A DNA stretch of 12,390 nt from SLFT01 sp964493075 (GTDB lineage Bacteria; Hydrogenedentota; Hydrogenedentia; Hydrogenedentales; CAITNO01), in the NCBI GenBank assembly GCA_964493075.1, contig CAZBNU010000109.1, positions 1 through 12,390 of the forward strand, read 5' to 3'. Below are positions 7,655 through 12,390 of this stretch, piece after piece; position 1 is the stretch's first letter; the number at the start of each line of letters is the position of its first letter. Both the position numbers and the translations under genes were made by a program. The notes under the pieces are model-generated. The model ran no database searches and had not been told where the DNA came from. It saw only the letters and a list, made by a program, of their open reading frames with translations.

Positions 7655-7807
7655 GGTTTGTTGTGTTTAGGCATAAATTCCTACGTAATAGTAGGGTGCC
7701 GCCATGGAAACCACAAATCGGTAGACAAGGCGTCCGAATATGTCGGTTCGGATGTCAACACATCGGGTTCGGGAAAGCGCGGGTTCTTGTCCGCGGGAGA
7801 AAGAAAC
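7655..7807 (+). other. Structured 5' leader of the ammonium transporter mRNA
   Basis: About 150 untranslated bases lie between the predicted sigma-54 start and the ATG. Three small hairpins can be drawn: CCTAC/GTAGG (7680-7684 with 7691-7695), TCCGAA/TTCGGA (7733-7738 with 7747-7752) and CGCGG/CCGCG (7778-7782 with 7791-7795). The last abuts the Shine-Dalgarno GGAG at 7796-7799. A tiny ORF at 7704-7724 (METTNR) has no convincing ribosome site. I do not recognise a known riboswitch. Confidence 0.35.
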
Positions 7808-9145
7808 ATGAAATCACATAAGGGAAAGTCTGTTCGAGTGATCTGGTTATGTTGTGTAGTTATCCTGTTGGGTTGTATGCTGCCTGGCACGGCGAATGCC
7901 GCTGATGAAATCAGTGCCGGGGATACGGCCTGGGTGTTGGTGGCCTCAGCGTTGGTGTTGTTCATGATGATTCCCGGTCTGGCGCTTTTTTACGGTGGTT
8001 TGGTGCGTACCAAGAATGTGCTTTCCATAGTAATGCAGTGTTTTGCCATAACTGCGGTCATTTCGGTGCTTTGGCTGATTTATGGGTACAGTCTCGCTTT
8101 TGATACGACGGGGATGGTTCAGGGAAAAATCGGGCTGCATTCTTTTATTGGTGGCTTCTCCAAGGTGTTCCTCCGTGGGGTAACTTCGGAGAGTATGTGG
8201 GGCAATATTCCTGAAACGGTGTTCTTTGTTTTCCAGTTGACCTTTGCCGTTATTACACCGGGCCTGATCATCGGTGCATTTGCGGAACGGATGAAATTCT
8301 CCGCAGTGCTCTGGTTCTCGGCGCTATGGTTCACCGTTGTCTACCTGCCGGTCTGCCACATGGTCTGGGGCGGCACTGGGGCGCTACTGGCGGATATGGG
8401 CGTGTTGGATTTCGCAGGCGGCATCGTTGTGCATATTACTGCCGGTGTATCGGCATTGTTCACCGCCATCATGGTGGGCAAGCGCAAAGGGTATGGAACC
8501 GTGCCCATGATACCCCATAACCTGACCTTGACCCTGGTTGGCACAGGCATGCTCTGGGTGGGCTGGTTTGGCTTCAACGGCGGCAGCGCCCTGGCGGCGA
8601 ACGGTCAGGCGGGCATGGCGGTGCTGGTCACCCAGATTGCCCCTTGTGTTGCGGCACTGACCTGGATGGCAATAGAATGGATAGGCGGCGGCAAACCCAG
8701 CGCTCTCGGTTTTGCAACGGGCGCCATCGCCGGACTTGCTGCAATAACACCCGCCTCCGGCAGTGTTGGGCCGCTGGGCGCTGTGGTGATTGGCTGTACG
8801 GCAGGCGTGGTCTGCAATTGGGCTTCCACCAAATTCAAGCGGGCAATGGGCTACGACGACGCGCTGGATGTTGTGGGCGTGCATGGCGTCGGCGGCATGA
8901 TCGGCACCATCCTCGCAGGCGTGTTCACGACTGCCATTCTGGGTGGTAGCGGTGCAGGCCACACTATCCCTGCACAACTTGGCGTGCAGTTGATCGCCGT
9001 GGTGGGAACGATCGTTTATTCCTCCCTGTGGTCTTTCATCATTCTGAAAGGCATTGATAGTGTGATTGGCCTGCGCGTAACCGATGAGGATGAAGTAATG
9101 GGACTCGACCTGACACAGCACAAGGAAGTGGGATACGACTTCTGA
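7808..9145 (+). CDS. amtB: Ammonium transporter (Amt/AmtB family)
   Basis: An inner-membrane trimeric channel that takes up ammonium. The first 31 residues form a cleavable signal peptide (WLCCVVILLGCMLP then TANA before ADE), as in other Amt proteins. About eleven membrane segments follow, with the family features FYGGLVRTKNVLS, GAFAERMKFSA, DFAGGIVVH and DVVGVHGVGG. The two pore histidines are at H209 and H359, 150 residues apart as in E. coli AmtB (168 and 318). The C-terminal tail GLDLTQHKEVGYDF is the part that normally contacts the PII protein GlnK, so PII control is expected. No glnK lies beside it in this window; the downstream neighbour is convergent. The ATG at 7808 has GGAG 8 bases upstream and gives a proper signal peptide; upstream in-frame starts would run through the sigma-54 promoter. 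The length, 445 residues, is normal. Confidence 0.96.
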   Translation: MKSHKGKSVRVIWLCCVVILLGCMLPGTANAADEISAGDTAWVLVASALVLFMMIPGLALFYGGLVRTKNVLSIVMQCFAITAVISVLWLIYGYSLAFDTTGMVQGKIGLHSFIGGFSKVFLRGVTSESMWGNIPETVFFVFQLTFAVITPGLIIGAFAERMKFSAVLWFSALWFTVVYLPVCHMVWGGTGALLADMGVLDFAGGIVVHITAGVSALFTAIMVGKRKGYGTVPMIPHNLTLTLVGTGMLWVGWFGFNGGSALAANGQAGMAVLVTQIAPCVAALTWMAIEWIGGGKPSALGFATGAIAGLAAITPASGSVGPLGAVVIGCTAGVVCNWASTKFKRAMGYDDALDVVGVHGVGGMIGTILAGVFTTAILGGSGAGHTIPAQLGVQLIAVVGTIVYSSLWSFIILKGIDSVIGLRVTDEDEVMGLDLTQHKEVGYDF

Positions 9146-9180
9146 CAGGTTTCCATACAAGTAAACCGTGTACTCTGGCC

Positions 9181-9209
9181 CTGATAGTGGAATATCTTCG
9201 GATTGTCAG
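9181..9209. terminator. Possible stem-loop between convergent genes
   Basis: CTGATAGT (9181-9188) can pair with ATTGTCAG (9202-9209), two of eight pairs being wobbles on the plus strand, around a 13-base loop. It sits in the 68-base gap between the convergent transporter and regulator genes, where a shared terminator would be expected. No T-tract follows on either strand, so the call is weak. Confidence 0.25.
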
Positions 9210-9213
9210 CTGA

Positions 9214-10755
9214 TTACTCCTGAAGTGATGCGAGAATACACTCATCCACACGTTCTTTTACGGTTCGCCGGTCCAATTGCAGGCGGCGCGCCGTTTCCTG
9301 ATAATTGCCTGTCTCCGCGTAAATCAATGTTGTATAGTTTCGGAGCAGTTCTTCTGCGGTGAGCCTATATCCGCGCACGTTTTCAATGAATGCATCCCGG
9401 GCATTTGTTGCTGCTGCCAAATAGGGTTGATAGGCCTTGCGGATCATGATGTTGCGTACACACTGTTCCAGTTCGCGGACGTTGCCCGGCCAGGTGTAGT
9501 CCGCCGGGATGTTGTGCTGAATATAGGCCTCCACCTCATGGGCCAGCGCCCCCGCCTCTTTGGCGCCTGCGACGCGCCGTGCCAGAAACAGCACGAGATT
9601 ATGCTGCAGCTGGCCGGAAGCGCCTTCCAGTTGTTCGCGAAGCGATGGTGTTGTAATGATATCCGAGCACAGGCGGTAATAGAGGTCCTGGCGGAAACAG
9701 CCCGCTTCCATTTCCTTTTCAAGATTCCGGTTCGTGGCGGCGATTACCTTGCCGGAGAAGCGGTGGTTGCGAAACTCGCCGATGGGCTGGAAGATGCGGG
9801 TTTCCAGCACGCGCAGCAGTTTCACCTGGATGGCAGGTTCTATCTCGCCTATCTCATCGAGAAATACCGCGCCTTCGCCGGGGCATAGTTCGAGGAAACC
9901 GATCCTGTCGGCGACGGCGCCGGTAAAGGAACCTTTCTTGTGGCCGAAGAGTTCCGACTCGATGATGGTGGGGGAGAGGGCGGACAGGTTGATGGGGAAG
10001 AAGCACTGCGAAAAATCAATGGTGAACTGTTTTTTCTTAGGGTCGAAGGGGATGTATCGGGACAGACCGATGGCGCGCGCCACCAGTTCCTTGCCTGTAC
10101 CGGACGGGCCTGCCACGAGCGTGGTGATGTCGCCCATGCGCTGGTAGAGTGCACGCCGGTAGCGCCGCATGTCGCTGGTGAAAATGCTCTGCCACACCGC
10201 AGCGCGCAGGCGCACGGATGCAGCGGAACCGCCGATGATGTTTTCAAAGATGTTCTGCCAGGCGCGGCGTAGTTGGAAGAAACAGGCGAAGATGTGACCA
10301 GTCTCCTCCGGGGAAAAGGAAATGCCGGGGATGTTCAGGTACGCAGCAGTATCCTTCCGGAAGCGGTCGAAGATGTCTGCAATAGTTGTTTGGGAGGTAT
10401 TCCCCTGTTCGGCATCATCGGCGTATTGGAGAAAGGCCTCCGAAAAGGTGTTGAAGAAATAGTACAGGACAGTGTCGGCATAAAGGGATATTTCTTCGTC
10501 GCCCGAAGCTTTTGCTGCAATCATCCGGGTACGCCCCTGATCTGCCAACGCCTTGGCGCGTTGGGTGAGCAATTCAAGATTGGGACGGGACTCTTCATCC
10601 CGCACATCCTTGTACCAGACATCTTCAGCGCCGACAAAAGCCTTCCCGAGAATCTCCCGCTCATAGGTAATGCGTTCCGGCAGGAAGGGGTTGCAATAGC
10701 CAAGCGCCACCAAGGCATCCGCGCATTTTCTTTCCGCATCCGTAAACAGCGCCAT
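9214..10755 (-). CDS. Sigma-54-dependent transcriptional activator with uncharacterised N-terminal domain
   Basis: A bacterial enhancer-binding protein that uses ATP hydrolysis to open sigma-54 promoters. In the 513-residue product the AAA+ core spans about 200-440: Walker A GPSGTGKE (216-223), ESELFGHKKGSFTGA (266-280, a GSFTGA variant of the sigma-54-contacting GAFTGA loop), Walker B GAVFLDEIGE (295-304), ATNRNL (340-345), FRQDLYYRL (354-362) and WPGNVRELE (422-430). A Fis-type helix-turn-helix ends the protein (about 482-505: GNYQETARRLQLDRRTVKERV). Between Walker A and the loop there is an extra segment around 238-251 (DPKKKQFTIDFSQC). The first 200 residues are largely helical and show no REC, GAF or PAS signature, so the signal it senses is unknown. 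The start is ATG at 10755, 5 bases after AAAGGAG; an ATG at 10773 lacks such a site. It is divergent from the LplT-PlsC gene and convergent with amtB, both of which carry sigma-54 promoters. Confidence 0.93.
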   Translation of the reverse strand: MALFTDAERKCADALVALGYCNPFLPERITYEREILGKAFVGAEDVWYKDVRDEESRPNLELLTQRAKALADQGRTRMIAAKASGDEEISLYADTVLYYFFNTFSEAFLQYADDAEQGNTSQTTIADIFDRFRKDTAAYLNIPGISFSPEETGHIFACFFQLRRAWQNIFENIIGGSAASVRLRAAVWQSIFTSDMRRYRRALYQRMGDITTLVAGPSGTGKELVARAIGLSRYIPFDPKKKQFTIDFSQCFFPINLSALSPTIIESELFGHKKGSFTGAVADRIGFLELCPGEGAVFLDEIGEIEPAIQVKLLRVLETRIFQPIGEFRNHRFSGKVIAATNRNLEKEMEAGCFRQDLYYRLCSDIITTPSLREQLEGASGQLQHNLVLFLARRVAGAKEAGALAHEVEAYIQHNIPADYTWPGNVRELEQCVRNIMIRKAYQPYLAAATNARDAFIENVRGYRLTAEELLRNYTTLIYAETGNYQETARRLQLDRRTVKERVDECILASLQE

Positions 10756-10776
10756 AACCACTCCTTTGTTCATAAT

Positions 10777-10816
10777 ATGTATAGCGAGTATACATTATAT
10801 GTATTTCAAATTGCAA
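10777..10816 (-). promoter_or_regulatory. Candidate sigma-70-type promoter and operator-like dyad of the activator gene
   Basis: On the minus strand TTGCAA (10816-10811) and TATACT (10792-10787) are 18 bases apart, matching the -35 and -10 consensus at 4 and 5 of 6 positions. A perfect dyad, ATGTATA-gcgag-TATACAT (10777-10795), covers the -10 region, as expected for a repressor or autoregulatory site. AT-rich sequence raises the chance-match risk. Confidence 0.4.
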
Positions 10817-10826
10817 TAAGGATAAA

Positions 10827-10871
10827 ATCTGTTTGTAATTTATGATTTAAGTCATTCATTACAAAACAGAT
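10827..10871. promoter_or_regulatory. Long dyad, candidate activator (UAS) site in the divergent region
   Basis: ATCTGTTTGTAAT (10827-10839) is repeated in inverted orientation as ATTACAAAACAGAT (10858-10871), identical apart from one extra A, around an 18-base centre. Its middle is about 66 bases upstream of the predicted sigma-54 start of the LplT-PlsC gene. It lies just upstream of the activator's own candidate -35. That is where an enhancer-binding protein dimer pair could bind, although such sites are often somewhat farther away. Confidence 0.5.
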
Positions 10872-10888
10872 ATGCGATATCTAAAGTT

Positions 10889-10904
10889 TGGCATGTCTAT
10901 TGCT
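10889..10904 (+). promoter_or_regulatory. Sigma-54 (-24/-12) promoter of the LplT-PlsC gene
   Basis: TGGCAT (10889-10894), five bases, then TTGCT (10900-10904) matches the RpoN consensus TGGCAC-N5-TTGCW at all but one position, with GG and GC at the exact 12-base spacing. The predicted start is near 10915, giving a 5' leader of about 65 bases. It faces away from the sigma-54 activator gene. Confidence 0.75.
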
Positions 10905-10938
10905 TAATTCCTAACAGTTATGAATTTTACGGTAAGGA

Positions 10939-10962
10939 AATTGTGGTAACGAGATAACAATT
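10939..10962 (+). promoter_or_regulatory. Operator-like dyad in the leader of the LplT-PlsC gene
   Basis: AATTGT (10939-10944) and ACAATT (10957-10962) form a perfect dyad with a 12-base centre, and the right half reads GATAACAATT. The layout resembles LacI/GalR-type operators but is three bases longer than the lac operator. It lies downstream of the predicted sigma-54 start, where a bound repressor would block transcription. It could be chance in AT-rich DNA. Confidence 0.25.
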
Positions 10963-10979
10963 CAGTAAAGGAAGTGAAT

Positions 10980-12390
10980 ATGATGAATCAGAACAATGCA
11001 GACGAATGTAAAACGAGTGAACGGGGATTCTGGGCGCTTATGGCAACCCAGTTCCAGGGTGCGTTTAACGATAACGCCTTCAAGGTGATTGTGGTCTTTT
11101 TGCTCCCGTTGATGGCAAAAGACACCGGATATCCTACAACCGCCATCGCCTTCCTGATCTTCAATCTGCCCTTTCTGCTTTTCCCTTCCTATGCGGGATT
11201 TCTGGCGGACCGGTTCAGTAAACAACAGATTACGTTGTTCACCAAGTACTGGGAAGTGGGCGTGATGCTGCTGGGAACGGCGGCGCTGGCGCTGCAGAGT
11301 GTCCCTATGCTCTGGGTGACGTTGTTCCTGATGGCGATGCAGAGCGCATTTTTCAGTCCCGCCAAATACGGCATCCTGCCGGAAATCCTCAAAGAGAAAC
11401 GGCTTTCCTGGGGTAACGGGATGCTGCAGTTGGGCACCATGGTTGCCATTATTGCGGGTACTGCGGTGGGTGCGCCGTTGGTCGAGGCATTTCAGGATCG
11501 CGCCTATCTTGCCGGTGGTGTACTGGTTGTCTTTTCGACTGCAGGTACACTCGCTTCTCATTTCATTACCAGACCGCAGGCCGCTGCGCCAACACGCACC
11601 ATGCCCTTGAATCCCTGGTCAGGGCTGGGACGCTGCGCCCACTGCTTCCGTAAGGATCGGATGCTGCTGCTGACGGTGCTGGGCATCGCCTATTTCTGGT
11701 TTGCCGGAACGCTTGCCATGCAGAACATCATCGAATTGGCCAAGGAAACGGTCAGTTCCACGGCATTGCAGGGACAACTGCTTACGGCGTTGAGTCTCGG
11801 CATCGGTATCGGCAGTGTGACGGCGGGGTTTCTGTCCCGTGGCAAAATCAGGATGGAACTGATCCCTGTGGGCGGGTTCGGGCTTGCGGTGTTCAGCGCT
11901 GTGCTGGGTATGGGTGCCTGGGGATTCTGGGGCAGCGTGGTGCTGCTTTTCGGGCTGGGCTTTTTCGGCGGGTTCTTCGTGATCCCCCTGGATGCCATGC
12001 TGCAGAAACGTTCTCCGGAAGATATGCGCGGCGACATGATCGCCACCTGCAATTTCGTGACCTTTTCCGGGATGACGGTGTCCGCCGTCCTGTTCTATCT
12101 GCTGTTTAACTTGCTTGGATTGTCCACATCCCACATTTTTATATTGAGCGCAGTAATGTCCCTGATAGTCAGTATCGGTGCTTGTTTCCTGTTCCCGATA
12201 TGCGTATCCCATATCATTGCCTGGTGTCTTGCCAGCATGGTGTACCGGCTGAAGGTAATTAACACGGACAATGTGCCTCGCAAGGGCGGCGCGTTGCTTG
12301 TATCGAACCACGTCTCTTTTGTGGACACCATCATCCTGTCGGCTTCTACGGGCCGCAAGATACGCTACATCGGGGACAAGGGTTATTGCA
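10980..12390 (+). CDS. LplT-like MFS transporter fused to PlsC-type acyltransferase, 5' part
   Basis: The open frame runs to the right edge (470 codons seen). Residues about 18-415 form a 12-helix MFS transporter whose start, QFQGAFNDNAFK (24-35), matches the lysophospholipid transporter LplT; other family-like stretches are FFSPAKYGILPEIL and FFGGFFVIPLDAMLQKRSP. From about residue 425 a PlsC glycerolipid acyltransferase domain begins (VINTDNVPRKGGALLVSNHV) with the catalytic HX4D motif at H444-D449. In E. coli LplT flips lysophospholipids inward and Aas (PlsC plus acyl-ACP synthetase) re-acylates them; here the first two steps are in one chain, and an AMP-binding synthetase domain may follow beyond the window. 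ATG at 10980 is preceded by AAAGGAAG at 5 bases; the adjacent ATG at 10983 is equally possible. A sigma-54 promoter lies about 80 bases upstream, unusual for phospholipid repair. Confidence 0.88.
   Translation, partial: MMNQNNADECKTSERGFWALMATQFQGAFNDNAFKVIVVFLLPLMAKDTGYPTTAIAFLIFNLPFLLFPSYAGFLADRFSKQQITLFTKYWEVGVMLLGTAALALQSVPMLWVTLFLMAMQSAFFSPAKYGILPEILKEKRLSWGNGMLQLGTMVAIIAGTAVGAPLVEAFQDRAYLAGGVLVVFSTAGTLASHFITRPQAAAPTRTMPLNPWSGLGRCAHCFRKDRMLLLTVLGIAYFWFAGTLAMQNIIELAKETVSSTALQGQLLTALSLGIGIGSVTAGFLSRGKIRMELIPVGGFGLAVFSAVLGMGAWGFWGSVVLLFGLGFFGGFFVIPLDAMLQKRSPEDMRGDMIATCNFVTFSGMTVSAVLFYLLFNLLGLSTSHIFILSAVMSLIVSIGACFLFPICVSHIIAWCLASMVYRLKVINTDNVPRKGGALLVSNHVSFVDTIILSASTGRKIRYIGDKGYC

Noticed and set aside
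7704..7724. Six-residue leader peptide METTNR
   Set aside because: There is no convincing Shine-Dalgarno and no run of regulatory codons.
7628..7807. N-terminal extension of the ammonium transporter starting at TTG 7628
   Set aside because: The TTG is part of the -24 promoter element, and the extension would bury a clear signal peptide that starts at 7808.
8539..8553. TGGCAC followed by TGC inside amtB, resembling a sigma-54 promoter
   Set aside because: The GC is one base too close to the GG, and the site is inside coding sequence.
9277..9888. 203-codon plus-strand open frame opposite the activator gene
   Set aside because: It lies antisense to the conserved AAA+ domain and shows no recognisable motif; it is a shadow frame.
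11619..12311. 230-codon minus-strand open frame
   Set aside because: Its composition is dominated by Gln and His, and it is antisense to the LplT membrane segments.
1..12390. CRISPR arrays, tRNA or rRNA genes, transposases, integrases
   Set aside because: No regularly spaced repeats, RNA gene signatures or recombinase motifs were seen.

Overview
The window reads as a piece of a Gram-negative, environmental bacterial chromosome of moderate GC content. A probable lipoprotein, an N-terminal InlB-type repeat fused to a SUMF1/FGE domain, a NodU-type carbamoyltransferase and a sigma-54 regulator with an unusual N-terminus together suggest a PVC-, Planctomycetes- or Hydrogenedentota-like lineage. 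That placement is an impression from gene content, not a proof. No rRNA, tRNA, CRISPR array, transposase or phage gene was recognised, and no gene-free stretch exceeds 300 bases.

Left part (1-3342, all on the minus strand): a radical SAM protein with a Cys-rich C-terminus lies 18 bases upstream of a NodU/CmcH-type carbamoyltransferase, apparently as a two-gene operon. The carbamoyltransferase is interrupted by a 100-N assembly gap. It is followed by a 117-base imperfect palindromic element (676-792), then by the start of a GPH-family (MelB-like) transporter that runs off the left edge. A divergent promoter region (3358-3552) separates this block from the next.

Middle part (3553-7580, plus strand): a probable lipoprotein with an InlB-like repeat and a SUMF1/FGE-fold domain lacking the usual Cys pair, closely followed by a large PEP/pyruvate-binding (PPDK_N-type) protein with no visible phosphohistidine domain.

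Right part (7628-12390): a nitrogen/envelope block with a clear sigma-54 theme. An ammonium transporter gene has a near-consensus -24/-12 promoter and a structured leader of about 150 bases. Convergent to it is a sigma-54 activator (AAA+ with a GSFTGA loop and a Fis-type HTH) whose roughly 200-residue N-terminal domain I do not recognise. Divergent from the activator is a second near-consensus -24/-12 promoter, preceded by a long dyad, which drives an LplT-like MFS/PlsC acyltransferase fusion (lysophospholipid uptake and re-acylation) that runs off the right edge. The simplest reading is that the activator controls at least the divergent LplT-PlsC gene and possibly amtB; a distant NtrC could equally control amtB.
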